The notes: a model not told the origin generated them from the letters alone. Positions 24,101 through 36,716 are shown, numbered from the stretch's first letter. The stretch: 64,000 bases of DNA from Apostichopus japonicus (GCF_037975245.1 NC_092569.1:19585501-19649500); one strand, 5' to 3'. Made by a program: numbers and translations.

Positions 24101-27100
24101 TACTACACTGTTTTTGTTGTGTATTATGTGAAGGAAAAAATTAACACAATGAACTAAATTGAACTTACTAATTAACTCCCATAGTTACAACCTTCTGTAC
24201 AGCCTATGTCTACAGCTATATCATCTCCTAAGCCTAATCTTCATCTAATCTATTCATTCAATTTTTGCTTTATTCATTGTTTTTTGTCTAATTTAGCCAA
24301 CTACCTGTCCAACTGACTTGTTAAAAGTCAGTTTGAATTTTCAATTTTTAAATCTGTCTTCGTTTCAGTTTGTCTCTGACGAAGATCTAGCTAGGATTGA
24401 TAAGCCAGGCCCTCTAACTTATTCAGTTTAGGAAATTGCATTTGATCATAAGCTAGACTAAAGTCAAGTATCATTTCAAAATATTTTCGCATCAACTAGA
24501 ACGATCTTGAAATGTCACAGTTCCTTCTTGTGTATTAATACTTTTATACAAAGTGGTGTCGTTGTGGAGTATAAAAACTCAGACTCGGAACATATTTCGT
24601 AATTTATAGAAATTGGCAACCAAACACCAAACCACTGCTTGAAGTTATAACCCTTTATTAAGCCAAATTCGTTATGTTTCGTTACAGAGTTCATAATAAG
24701 TATAGCTAATTTTAAAGTTTATTTTTCTGATTCTCATAGGCTATGTAAATAACTACATTGAATGGTGTCCAACAAATAAAACCTACAATGAGTGTCAACT
24801 TTGCGAGGCTACCTGTGCAGATCCTGATAGTTGTGTCAATACTTCCTGCAAAGGATCTCATTCGTGTGTCTGTCCTGAAGGATTTTTGATGAACGGTCAT
24901 AACTGCATTAGAATAGAGGACTGCGGATGTTTCATGGAAAGTGAAACAGATGGAGAGAAAGGTGTATTGTTAGAAGTAAGTAATTTCTTTCAAATTGTGA
25001 TATCTATTACCAACAGTGTTACAATTTAAATGATGCTTTCAAAAACTGGGGTTAGTGGATCGATTTGCATTTGCCTCTGGCCTCTTCCAACCCGCACCCT
25101 CTTCAACTTTGGATATACACACTTTTGCCAGTAAAGTTAGTAAAACTGATATATCTTGTGCGTGTTTGCAGTATTTCATCTTATCAATACTTGAAGAAAC
25201 CTTGTCAGATCCCTAAAGTTACTGATGATGCATGTAACGATTACCTACTTTCTAGGAAGGAGGAATTTACGTCTCTCTAACCTGTGACAAGAAATGTTCT
25301 TGTATGAATAATGATCTTACGTGTGACGATAGTTATCAATGCGATCCTAACGCAGCTTGTGAAGAAAGGAACGGTATTTTACAATGTTACTGTCCGCCTG
25401 GGTTTAGCGGAGACGGCACACAGTGTAGGCCTACAGGCGGCACAGTCCCTTCTGACTGCAAAGAACTGTACAACAATGGCGAGAGAACAAGTGGCGTCTA
25501 TGAAATCAAACCCACCATTTGGCCTGACTCTCCGTTTGAAGTTTACTGTAATATGTCTGACGGGGGAGGCTGGACGGTAAGTGTGACAGTTTTCTTAAGC
25601 CAGTGATCCGCAAGCTTTTAGGTAGACGACACACAAGTCATCCATGAATACCAAAGCACGACCCACCAGAGCCCAATCCCTCAGAACGGACGTTCAAAAT
25701 ACATAAAAGCTAGTTTGGATTGTGATGTTCGATTTGATACCCGTAATCTAATTTAAACAACGTTGCGGTATGTAGAACACGGGATTAGGCTGCTCTTTAG
25801 ACGGAGAAAGTTGAATGACCAATTTATCGCCACTAGGAGCGCATTCCCTAAGAGGAAGCATTTTCTATGTTGTGTTATTACTTTCAGGAATTTATTATTA
25901 GAAACTTCACGAAACTTTACGTATTGGTTGTTCCTTGGATGAGGGTTTAAGGTTTTTTTTTTGTTATTTTTATATTAACGGGCAATAGTTTTGGCATCAA
26001 CATATTGGTGGTGAGAACCACTTTTAAACGACTGTAATTATGTAATACATGTATGTCCTTTAATAACTGAATATTTACGTTGATTGTTTTAGGTATTCCA
26101 GCGTCGCGTTGATGATTCACAAGACTTTTATCTTTATTGGGATGACTACAAGATTGGCTTTGGTAATCGAAGTCGGAACTTCTGGCTCGGAAATGAAAAG
26201 ATATATAGCTTGACGAACCAAAGACAATATGAACTCCGGATCGACATTGTTAACCGTTACGGCGCTCCTTACTACGCCAAATACGAGTTCTTTCGTATCA
26301 GTGACGAGAACGATAACTTCAGGCTAGATGTTGGAAATTATTCTGACGGAGATGCAGGTAGGTTAATATCTCCCGAATTATCAATCCTATCATGTTATTT
26401 TCGTCAGTTTGACATCATATATCATGTTTATTTTGTAACGAAGTGTTTATAAAGGAATAGGTAGTACTATTTGTATTAAGATCACTAGCCAATCACTTTC
26501 TAGTTTAAACAAGCTGATTTGCCTCTGTTGAAAATAAACTGATTAACCCGATGACAGAATCTGATTATTTACTTTAGTAATAGTTTGTTGATCCGAGTAA
26601 GGAGCGTATATCTATTAGAAAGAATCCTCTGGCCAGATAGATGGGCCCTTAGACCTAAGAACATTCAAAGTAAAGAGACTTCAGTTAGTAACATGTTCAA
26701 CCCGTCATGTTATACGTAACCTAACTATATTTATATTGTGCATAAGGCACACACATAGTGAAGAGACTAGCAACTTATATTCGACAAGATAGACCGAATA
26801 CTAGCAGTAATTGTTAATGTTATCAGACATGTAATGTGCGACCAAGTACTTTTAAAAATCCATTACTCAAAAGAAAAATAGGTAAATATCACAGTGAAAG
26901 ATGCTTATGTACCCTAAGCATGTCTTCGCGCAAATATACGCGCACGGCACTAACAAACTTCCGGGTAGCTTGTGTTAGAGGGTACGATAACAGATCTTTC
27001 CTACGAAGTTGGTTTAAGTGGTAGGTTTACAATTCTATAAATTAAAGATACGCTCAAGTTGATCTTTATTGATAGATGTATTAACAACTTTTAGTAAACT

Positions 27101-28298
27101 TTTGTTAACTTATTGTGATTAAACAACATGATATCACATGTATTTACACCGCCAGTATGCTAAATATAGGAGTAAATATGATAAGATTATTACCGTTTGA
27201 TTACAAACCAGCATCAAAGAATCAATCATAAATTGAGCCTGTTAAATTTCCGACTAATCCAGCCTACATGGCTACATGCTTGCTGACCTGGAACAGCTAC
27301 GTCATAAAATATCATTGTATTGGAAGGATTACATGTAGGCTAAGGGAGCTCACAGAATAAATTAAATATATTCCATACTATAACATGTAAACAGTAAACC
27401 AAATAAACCGTAGCTGTTCTTTTAAATAAAAGGTGGGACTCATGTAATATTGCACTGAAACAGAACTGTTCTGCATGACAATTGTCATCTTTTTCCAGGT
27501 TTTAAATACTTATAGATAAAAATAAAAACAGATTAAAAGAATATAGATAACAAAAATAAACTAATTAAAAATGGGCACACACGAATGAACTTCCTTTAAT
27601 TTTCAAACTACCAGATCGGGATACTCGTGCGGTACTTATAAATATTATGATGAAAGTAGCGTATACATATACCTCGACCATGTAGCTAGGAATTTATGGT
27701 GATATAACCATCAAAGAAAATTCGTAACATATAGAAAATCAGTATGAACTAAACGCTTACACAATATTAACAATAGTTCAACAACATAATAAGCCAAACA
27801 TAAGTGAGTTGATAACCCCTTTCCCTTCCCCTTCGCTTTCTACATATTTTCGTTTTTAATAATCATAGACAATAAACGACGTTTAGTTTAACATACGTTA
27901 ATCAAAACCACATGTAATATGAAATTTCGTAATTACTGATATAACATTTTGCTAAGCATACTGAATCGATACAATGATTTAATCTTTGAATGTCTTTCAG
28001 TTTCTTCATCTATTGTATTTATTCAACAGGTGATTCGCTGACCTACCATGATGACCAACCGTTCACTACACGAGACAACGATAACGATGACTACGATTAT
28101 AGTTATTTTAGCTCTGAATATAACAATGCAGCGGTTTATTATAATGGTGCATGGTGGTACATTGATTATTATTATTATTATTCATCTCTAAACAGTCCCT
28201 ATGGGAGTTATTACTGTTATTGGGGTAACCTTCCAGGTTATTATAATTACATTCAATATACAGAGATGAAAGTTCGCGCAATCGACGAAGAACCATAA
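18044..28298 (+). CDS. FREP gene B: secreted half-fibrinogen/TIL/EGF/fibrinogen protein, intact
   Basis: Eight exons: 18044-18127, 21725-21770, 22943-23109, 23602-23866, 24740-24975, 25256-25576, 26093-26357 and 28030-28298. All junctions are GT/AG and all phases agree. The coding total is 1653 bases, 550 residues. Layout: signal peptide about 1-25; linker 29-43; N-terminal and central fibrinogen segments 44-187; TIL-like domain 188-266; VWC-like segment, then EGF-like about 285-325; fibrinogen domain about 328-550. The first fibrinogen domain lacks its C-terminal exon. The second has its first cysteine pair (DCKEL, EVYCN) but not the usual CA...CH pair, and its last exon is Tyr-rich. By family knowledge a secreted carbohydrate- or acetyl-group-binding recognition protein is likely; the ligand is unknown. 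An in-frame ATG at 18011 would add 11 residues. No transcript evidence is available. Confidence 0.8.
20503..20566 (+). other. Leader-like exon relic in intron 1 of gene B
   Basis: MSTRVYLCVVTAFFRLTSQTS followed by a gtgaat donor looks like a signal-peptide exon. It ends in phase 1 and would read a stop immediately when joined to exon 2, so it cannot serve the present gene by that splice. The region is replaced by TA repeats in A and C. Confidence 0.3.
20523..21270. repeat. 366-bp tandem duplication in intron 1 of gene B
   Basis: The segment from gtgtgttgtaacggcgttct at 20523 recurs from 20889 and both copies end with aattttaacccattcactg. The second copy also holds three short copies of ctacagtgagagcaatat near 21062-21122. 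Confidence 0.85.
21725..21770 (+). CDS. Gene B exon 2, short linker exon
   Basis: 46 bases, SNQQLFVGATEGKGH plus one base, between tactcag and gtgagt. Length and phase equal those in A and C. Confidence 0.7.
22943..23109 (+). CDS. Gene B exon 3, N-terminal fibrinogen segment
   Basis: 167 bases between tttgacag and gtacgt. It encodes YFFLYQRPEYPRDCHEVLH, then SGVYLIKPDGY and EVYCDNTADDGGWT. Two family cysteines (DC and YC) are present plus an extra one (HRC). Confidence 0.8.
23602..23866 (+). CDS. Gene B exon 4, central fibrinogen segment
   Basis: 265 bases, IIQRRFDGTINFNRSWEDY to NRTVG, phase 0 to 1. The sequence is nearly identical to exon 4 of A and C. Confidence 0.8.
24740..24975 (+). 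CDS. Gene B exon 5, TIL-like domain
   Basis: 236 bases with NNYIEWCPTNKTYNECQLC, NTSCKGSHSCVCPEGF and RIEDCGCF. All TIL-type cysteines are present, unlike gene C. Confidence 0.75.
25256..25576 (+). CDS. Gene B exon 6, VWC-like segment, EGF-like domain, fibrinogen start
   Basis: 321 bases, three codons longer than gene A owing to a TGG-type insertion after CRP. It includes CDPNAACEERNG, CYCPPGFSGDGTQC (EGF-like) and SDCKELYNNGERTSGVYEI. The frame is open throughout. Confidence 0.8.
26093..26357 (+). CDS. Gene B exon 7, central part of fibrinogen domain 2
   Basis: 265 bases, VFQRRVDDSQDFYLYWDDY to DVGNYSDGDA plus one base, followed by gtaggt. The motif NFWLGNEKIYSLTNQ is conserved. Confidence 0.8.
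28030..28298 (+). CDS. Gene B exon 8, Tyr-rich C-terminal fibrinogen exon
   Basis: It starts GDSLTYHDDQPFTTRDNDND, has GAWWYIDYYYYYSSLNSPYG and ends KVRAIDEEP before TAA at 28296-28298. An in-frame TAT run encodes the Tyr stretch. The acidic RDNDNDD region could still bind calcium as in related domains, but the C-terminal disulfide cysteines are absent. Confidence 0.8.
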
Positions 28299-31290
28299 GG
28301 ACCCACAGCGGAGCGTATCAAACTATAACACAAGAACAGTTAACAACAGTTAAACTATATTGATGTATTGGTCCTATGTTTGTATATCGTCATGATAATA
28401 CTGTTATCATAAATTATGTTACAAAACATGCTGACTCTTGTTTCCTTTCTTTTTAGTTTAGTGTAAATTTAGACAGAATTTCTATTACATGCAAATGATT
28501 GATAACTATTCACTATGGTTTGTACATTGCTTACAAAATGTGTCCTCCCCGCCCCCCCCCCAAGGTTTTCAATATTTCAATGTTTGAGTTATGTCAGTTT
28601 TCGAATAGCAGAAATGAAAAAAAGAGAGACAGTTGTAAGTTTACATAACAAACGATAAGCCAATATACAAGGAAACATGGCGTGACCTTTCAGAGCTTGT
28701 GGTTTGCAGAACTCTATTTAAATTATACCAATTTGTCTTCTGCACACTTTTCTGTTCATTGTATTTATTTAGTCTTCCTCCAATCTCATATCGTAACACT
28801 TTGATAGCAGTTTGCAAACACGCCTAACCCTGGCTTATTAACGATAGTTATAAAGTACACATTACCTTAACACGTTTTAAATACACCTTGCTCCAACATG
28901 TTTAAAAAACGCCGAACCCTAACATGTTATATATGTATTTAAATACGCCTTCTCACAAACTTACTTATAGTATTTATGAATTGCACCTTACCCTAGCATG
29001 TTTTTAAATACGCCTAACCATAATGTATTACTTTAATACTTTCAACTGAAACTAACTAATCGGCGATATCTTTCTTATGGTAAAAAATGAGTCCCGCTTA
29101 CGTTATTTGAAAAACACATTTAACATAAATGATACAGACAATATCACTGGGGAGGGAATTCACAATTTCCCGTTTGCTTTATTCTATGTTTTTCTTTCAC
29201 CACTATTAAAGTCTCGAAAGAAGTCAATGGAGCGCCCCTTTAAATATTCCTAATTACTCAAATTAAAATTCACTACAAAGTATATCAATTATATACTCTG
29301 ACAAATTGATCACAGCCATCTTGAGAAATAGCATTAAAATGTACTTACATTGAAATGAATCTTAATTAGCTTCACGATAGCATCCAGAGCTTTCTCTCCT
29401 GACACGTGTCTCTCAACACGATGCGACGACGATAGACCTAAACATCCAGACAGTGGAAACAATAAAATACGTTCACAATTTATCTACTGCCTCACACAGT
29501 AATTAATATTTGCCTTCATACAACAGCCCACCCACTAGATTACTATCTCTTGGCGATTTCTGGTGAATGAAGTTACAATAATCAGGGGCTTCTTTAAGAT
29601 TACCTCCTCTGTATGGAAACTAATTTCGGAGTGACTTCCAAAATATCCCTAATTTCGCCTTCCGAAAATAAGAAAGGACATTTTAATTAACAACGCCACA
29701 CCCGCTTAAGCTGCTTATTTACGTGACCAATTCCGGTCATCAGGACATTTTGAGAAGATGGTGTATAAAAAAAGATTTTTATTCAAATACTCTTCAGATT
29801 AAACAAATCCAAACAAAGCATAACCTGGCGCTTAAATCCAGTCTTTCATGAAATTTCTTTAGGGAATACGGGATTAACCAAATACTTGAACATCTCTAGC
29901 CGCGGTAAGGCTATCAATATATCCAAATATTTTTTTAATCGCATTAATTACAGCCTCTAAGATTAACCGTGACGATGTTTATATATGATTTTAAAAACGC
30001 ATAACTCTAACATTTGTATAGTCGTTATAAAGTACGCCTTACCCTAACAACTTTTGTCAAATGGCCTTACCCGATCATGTGTTAAGCATGAAAAAATAAA
30101 CTTGTTTATAGGTACGTAATATATATACATATAAATCGTATATTGAAATAATTTAACTAATGAGACATCCCTGTCGGTGAGAATCTACAATGACATCCGT
30201 TCAGCATAAAAATCAATCCCAAATCATATTACTGTATCGCGTACTCAAACTCAGTTTCAAACGAAGTACATATGATTTCAAAGGAGGCGCTGTGTGATTC
30301 TAATTTCTCTCGACTCGGGGCATTTTTGAAGATTTTAGGACGGGCGTCCTGAGCCCCGGTGAGGTGGTCTCATATTTAGTGAATGCAATGGAAATAATGC
30401 CCACACTGAGATTTACACATCCACTTCGACCGGGGTTCTAGTAGCAAATGTTGTTATTAGTTTTGTTTTACATTTGACCCTGTGACGTCATCACTGACGA
30501 AGGTACTACAAGACAACGCCAGGTACACATCCTACAAGTTCATCGGCTTCAGGTTAAGGAGGAGCAGACTGCCTGGTACACTTTTTGTTCATACACAGAC
30601 ACATAAAATCTCGCACACTCATCACCATGACATATAAATTTTAGACTACTATGTCCCAAATGGTAAATCTACCGCATTTGATTGTATCACACTAAAAAAT
30701 CCCTCCTCCAATGTTCACCAGTTTCAATTACAAATTCTGCTACAACTTTTATTCAGCCACCGTCCACAATCCCTTTTTCCGACAAAATAGGACAAAGGCT
30801 CTGCTTGCATGGATCATAATATCGATAGTCTACACTCCTGAACTTCTTCATTTCCCTCCCCTCGCACCCCTTTCCCATTCCTCCTGTCCATCTCGCAATT
30901 CTCTCTCCCCTGTTTCAGTACCGCCTCTTCTCCCACTTCCCCTCCCTTCCTCACGGTAGCCTAAATGTGTAAATCACTGAAGAATCAGAAACTGCCTATA
31001 CATATAGTCAATCATGGCCATATTGGCCGATTCTACGACTGGAAGTCAACAAACGTGCTGTAGGCTGTGACTATCTATATATTATCTCTTGGTGATTGCT
31101 GCACAGCGCCCTAATCCATCAGCCATCGCTCGGCATACAAATACAGTAACATAAGTACGTGCATTAGCCTTTGTACAGCTGCATATGTTATGGAGATTTG
31201 CTTACCATAGTATCCGAACCCAATCACACTACACGGAAAGTAAAGATATGAGAGAAACCGTTAACAGTAATTAAAATAATAGTAAGAGTT
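28299..31290. other. 3' flank of gene B, no gene seen
   Basis: It contains the same 28-base-unit array as A and C (about 28800-29030 and 29990-30080), split by roughly 0.93 kb of sequence not found in A or C (about 29040-29970) with no visible inverted ends. A pyrimidine-rich tract lies at about 30848-30955. Confidence 0.5.
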
Positions 31291-31379
31291 AAATTGAGAT
31301 CGGAAATGGCCGCTCTAACCAAACCGTGGGAGAAAATGGGTCAGAACAACAGCAACACAAATAATGTTGTGCTTTCAAA

Positions 31380-32150
31380 ATTAAGTCACTTCAGTTAGTA
31401 ACATAAAAACCCATCATATTATTCATAACCAAATTATTTATTTTATTCTTGGCAAAATGCAAAAACAAAGTGAAAAGATTAGTAACCACACGCATTCGAA
31501 AGAAAGATGGAATATTCATAGTTATTTTGAATGCAATCAGACATATATTTTAAGAGCCAATCATTTTACAAATCTATTACACAAAAGGAAGATACTGAAG
31601 TATCACAGTACAGAATGATATGTACCATACGCAAATCATCACACACACGCATACGCACACAAACACCCGAAACCATGCGTGTGGTATACCGTACCTGTTC
31701 TTGCATAGGAAAGCCGAATCGCTTGTAAGCAACTACTTAAAGGCTTGACTAGAAAAACGTCGTCTTAAAATATCATTGTATTGGAAGGATTAAACTTTTG
31801 TCATGTAAGAAAAGAGGGCTTAAAGGTGTCCACATTGTAAATTAAATATATTACAGACTATAACATGACAATGGGCATAGGCAAATATACCGTACCTGGT
31901 CTTGTATAGCAAAGCCGAAAGTGGAAAATTTTCTTCTACTCCCCGTTTTTATAGAAACGTATAAATAAAATAAATAAAGGCTATATAAAACACAATATAG
32001 ATCACAAACTAACCTGCTGAAAATGAGCACACATGAATGCACTTCCTTTAATTTACAACAGACCAGATCAAGGGTCTCTAACGTTACTTATGAATATTAT
32101 GTTGTAAATAGCGTATACCTCGATCATGTAGGTAATTAACTAAAGAATTA
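31380..32150 (+). repeat. Remnant of a further FREP unit (intron 7 fragment only)
   Basis: The text from cacttcagttagtaacataa onward follows intron 7 of gene A (about 7410 to 8470) in order, including the gagcacacatgaat and cctcgaccatgtaggta blocks, with many differences and deletions. No exon sequence is kept. Confidence 0.6.
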
Positions 32151-32971
32151 AACATTATTAGAAACGTCACGGATGGATTGTAAAATAAACCGGAGCTATA
32201 TGTTTGTTTTACAAATTCGTACGTCGGGTACACTCTCATATTTAGTGATATGATTGAGGAAACACGTGCAAACAAGATTGAGCTGTTTAAACCTTCCGTA
32301 CGTATATAACATCACCAATGAAACGGAGTACGACATGATAGGCAGTGGCATTGAGAGCTAGATCGGGGCCCTACAGGGGAAACATGCCAACGCATACCAT
32401 GTATTCCATATGTACCATACCGATCATTATCCAAGGACCTCAATATTGTAACCCAATGGTCAAGCAATCCCTCTCCTCCCCGTGCACCCAGTAATACCTG
32501 ACCATAACAATCTGCAATGTTTGACCTATACTAAATTCTCAAAGCATCTTAATTGGTTTCCTAAGATATCCGTAAACTGAAACAGACAGAACAATAGGAT
32601 GCATGTATACATTGAGGTAGCACGTATTTGTTAAAGTATTTCCTCAAACGTGTGGATGTTTTCAGAATCTATTTATTTCCGGAAACAAGGTTACCTGGCA
32701 TTTCATATATATACTAGCAAGACGGAAACTTCCTTATTGATTATCACAATATTTCGCCAATCGACCCTTCAACCTACATGTATCCTGTTGGTTACAGTCT
32801 TCAGCTTCTAAATATCCTGGTTTACTGATACCTTTGTTCAATATCTACTGACCAAGTAGAGGAAGTACATTGATGACAAAAGCACCATAGGTGATTTTGC
32901 TGTAATTCAGCTATGCTCTTAATTAAAATACATTCCATTCGTGTTGTCAATCATATTATAACCAACCATTT

Positions 32972-33058
32972 ATGATAATGGACTGCCTCCTTGTCCGAGC
33001 AGTGCTTGTATCTTTCCTATGTACAGTGACGATCGGTTTCACTTTGGCAGACGGAATG
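32972..33058 (+). CDS. Possible exon 1 of gene C, signal peptide
   Basis: 87 bases, MIMDCLLVRAVLVSFLC followed by TVTIGFTLADGM, a convincing signal peptide with a TLA-D type cleavage site. It ends in phase 0 at gtgagt, which fits exon 2 at 36671. It is unrelated in sequence to the leader of gene B. The distance to exon 2 (3.6 kb) equals that in gene B. A TATA-like run lies near 32706. Confidence 0.5.
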
Positions 33059-35785
33059 GTGAGTTCAACATGTTATGATCCTTGTTCTTGTTGTATCGAA
33101 GAATTCTTAGTTTGTAAGATTTTACTTTCCATCTGTGTGGAAATGAATACCTAATTTAAACTTTTGAAAAGCTTAGTTTTCTATAAGTTTAAATATCTTC
33201 GGATTTTATAGCTGAAAAAAAGTTGTTTTTTTTATAAATATGAAGAAAATGTTATCATACAAATATAGTTGCCATGAAGTAGGCCTACAAAATGCTGTGA
33301 TACGTAACACACATTTGCTACAGGCATATAAGTGGAAAAGGTAAAGATTGAATTTCATTGTATTTAAAACTATAAATTCAAGATTACTTATGGCTTCTAA
33401 CATTTATCAAGTCATTTTGAAGACGATAACAATTGAGGGAATAGCTGCCCTGGGGTCATTGAAACCGTTTTATATCAATGTAAGGGCATATGGTCATCGG
33501 CCCCAATCTCTTTAAATTTAGACGTCAAATCGTCTAAGGCATATGCTATAAATGCAGTCTATATAAGAAGCTAATAACGCATTTTACTTATGAATACTTT
33601 TGCAAGGCTGTTTATTAACCCTGACCAATTATTTATCCCCCGCTGATGATCCGAGGTGGTCCTCCCATCAGACATGCAAATAGGTAATACAGGTATATAT
33701 ATTGATAGGTAATATATTTCAAAACGGAAATCAGTTTTCATTGTTTACAGAAATGAAAGCTATTTGTATGAAAAACACTTGTTATTTAAAGTGATGTAAA
33801 AAGTGTTAATTACTTTGTGTTGGTAGTTTTGTATGTAATCTCTCAGTATAGGCCATGCACGAGAAATGAAAATCATTTTCTAATATAAAGATGGCATTTA
33901 AATTTGGTCCTCTTTGAGTAAACATTTCTAGGAACAATTGCTCAGAAAGCTTTCCGGATTATTCTCAACAAAATTCTGTATAATAAAAGAGACTGTAAAA
34001 TTTCACTCGCGTCACAGGCTGACAATTAAAACAATATACACACCGTAGTTATATATTATTTATTTCTCTCAATAAGTTTGTGTGTGTGTGTAGTTTGTAT
34101 ATTGTTGTCATCTCTAAAGGTCCACACTGGTCAAAAATGATTTAATTTTTAGATCCATTTCAATTGATTTCCAGAAATCAATCTAAGTACAACAGAAACA
34201 TGTTATGTAAACCTCGCTCTCGTTGGACACGCAGTTGTACAATTTCTCTCTCAGAAAACGGCAAACTCACTGCTTTTGGATATTCTTGAAAAGTGAATTT
34301 ATATTTTTTCGTTTGAAGAGACTGTTCACTCGGTCGGATTACAGGCTTGCGCAATAGCATGTATATTTAGCTTCATTAGAGTTCTGTAACATACAAGTTA
34401 GTATATAGTATTTAGTTTGATTACGATTTGATCAACATAGACATCTGTCTAGAGCTGTTACTTTAAATTAAGTCTCTGTTTTAAGTTTTATCATAATTTG
34501 AAGAAATTTTTGTTGTTGTAATCAAAACATTGCATTTATATACACCTAATACGCGCGCATGTGTTCTTTCTGGAGAATCTCTGAAAATCCTTCACATTAA
34601 AGGTTCCTGACCCTATCTTGCATATATAATCCAAAACTGACGTGATTTTTCTGCAGCTGACTTCATCCTACAATTTGGTCTGAGACGACCGCAAATGGAC
34701 AAACACCGTACAATTAGGAATTTCTAGGAACCAAAAGAGATAAAAAGGAATCGAGAGGGATGAATAGCGACAATTTTACGTTTATGGTGATAGCTTTGTT
34801 TTCATAGAAGACACCCCGTATAATGAGATTCTTTCTCATCAATTTAGTCAAGTCTCATTACAGATGATGGAGCAAAAAATTATGTTTTCGAAACTTCTTT
34901 CATTTCTAATTTGCTTTTTTACACGTGACTGAATTTAACACGACAAAGTTGTCTTGAAAACGAAAGTTAGAGAATCAAATGAAATTCTTAATAGTACTCA
35001 CTCGTTCATTTATGTAATACTCCTTTGCGAGATATATAACTATTTCCACTTCAAGTTGGAGTCAACTTTACCAAATTATTTATTTCGTAAAATTATTTTG
35101 GTTGAGTTCGCAGTGACATATTGTTGGTCGACTAATAATTTTACTCGAATTGCCGTTACTTGATATTCCTCTATTTCATACAACTGTAAATTTAATTATA
35201 ACTTACATTGTTAAATCATTCTTCATTGCAACGATAATGCAATCTGCCAATTATGCAAACGTAAATGTATTACAAAAAACTAAATTAAAGAGAGGAGGTT
35301 ACTTATTACCGGTTTACTTGCATAAAGTGATATCGTAGATAGAACGGTATTCAGTTCAGTTACAAATCGCTGATTCAATCTGTTGGAGACACTATTTTCA
35401 CATTGGTAATAATATTTTTATCTGCAGACGATTTTTACTTTTTCCCAAAATCCAACCGAAAAGAAAAATTAGCTTAATGGTACTATTTAGCTACATATTC
35501 CAGGGTAAAACAATATATAGTAGATAGATATTTGTGAATCAATTAACAGCGTTGAAGTAGTTTCTGTGTTTATATTTTCATAGTGTATCTTGCGATTATT
35601 AATGCTTAATTCCCCCATCATGGCAGTAGACCTCGGCTTTATTCATAACTCAAAAAACAAAACTGAAAATGTGAAGAGAAAGACGTTCTAGCGGTTGCGT
35701 TTGGTTTATGTAAAAGGTACACGGATATTTATAAGACAAAATTTAAATTTAATTTAATTTAAAAGACAATATAGAACACTGCAAG

Positions 35786-35787
<2 letters not shown>

Positions 35788-35873
<86 letters not shown>
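35788..35873. repeat. (TA)n microsatellite in unit C
   Basis: About 85 bases of alternating TA in the same place as the shorter run in unit A. Confidence 0.95.
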
Positions 35874-35875
<2 letters not shown>

Positions 35876-36670
35876 CTATCTATTTTCGTTTGTTCGTTAG
35901 ATTTAAAAGTAAACCTTCGAGTGAATGTCAATGTATTGCATTGAAGTAACGTGTACAATGTGTAATCAAAGGATATTCAAACATTAGTTGAAAACGAATC
36001 CCCACGTTTAGATTGTCATAATTCAAATTTGGATAATTCTCTTCAGTTCTTATTTGTTCAGAGCAATACAACTTACTAAAAATTATTAAACATCGATCAG
36101 CATAAAGAAAATCAGAAGTCTGAAGAATAGAAACTTCGGTAAATTTTGGTATACATACTTCAATGAAACTTAAAAGCAAATTTTTACACAGTTCGCTGTC
36201 AAACATAATATTTTGTAAAAGGAGAGAAGTAAAGAAACTCTCTCTGATTGGCCCTTCTAATTGTTCAGAATATACACAAAATAACAAAAAACATTTATTG
36301 TACTATTTTCTGAGAAGAAAACTAAACAAAGTGTTTTGTAAGTATATTTAATGATCCCAACGCATTTCAACATGCAACAATTTAAGAATTTTAGACAATT
36401 TAGGACTGAACTCGATTCAAACTCCTATACAATAAGCTTAACTCAAACCTAGCTGTTATTACCCAAGTAAAGTATAGGAAAGTATTCGCCATTTGCAGGA
36501 AACAGGCACAGCAGATTCAATCTAGTACACATATGACCTCATAGTTCACGACTGAATATAACATGTAAATAAGTAAAGCACGAGTGAAATTGAAAATTTA
36601 GGAGAAAATATGTATACTATATTTATCGCTGATAACATATGCATAATGCCTTTGATTCTCTTTTACTCAG

Positions 36671-36716
36671 AGTAATCAGCAACTCTTTGTAGGAGCGACT
36701 GAAGGAAACGTTAAGA
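36671..36716 (+). CDS. Gene C exon 2
   Basis: 46 bases, SNQQLFVGATEGNVK plus one base, with the same acceptor and gtgagt donor as in A and B. Confidence 0.6.

Larger units (their letters stand above)
16915..31290 (+). repeat. Unit B of the tandem FREP-gene array
   Basis: This is a full unit, more diverged from A and C than they are from each other. Its first 2.6 kb (to about 19490) is very close to unit D (51278-53560). Its gene body is collinear with A and C. The 3' flank lacks about 1.3 kb that A and C have (joined near 30450) and carries an extra segment at about 29040-29970. Confidence 0.75.

Noticed and set aside
35749-35958. Minus-strand frame with an Ile-Tyr run
   Set aside because: Translation of a (TA)n microsatellite.
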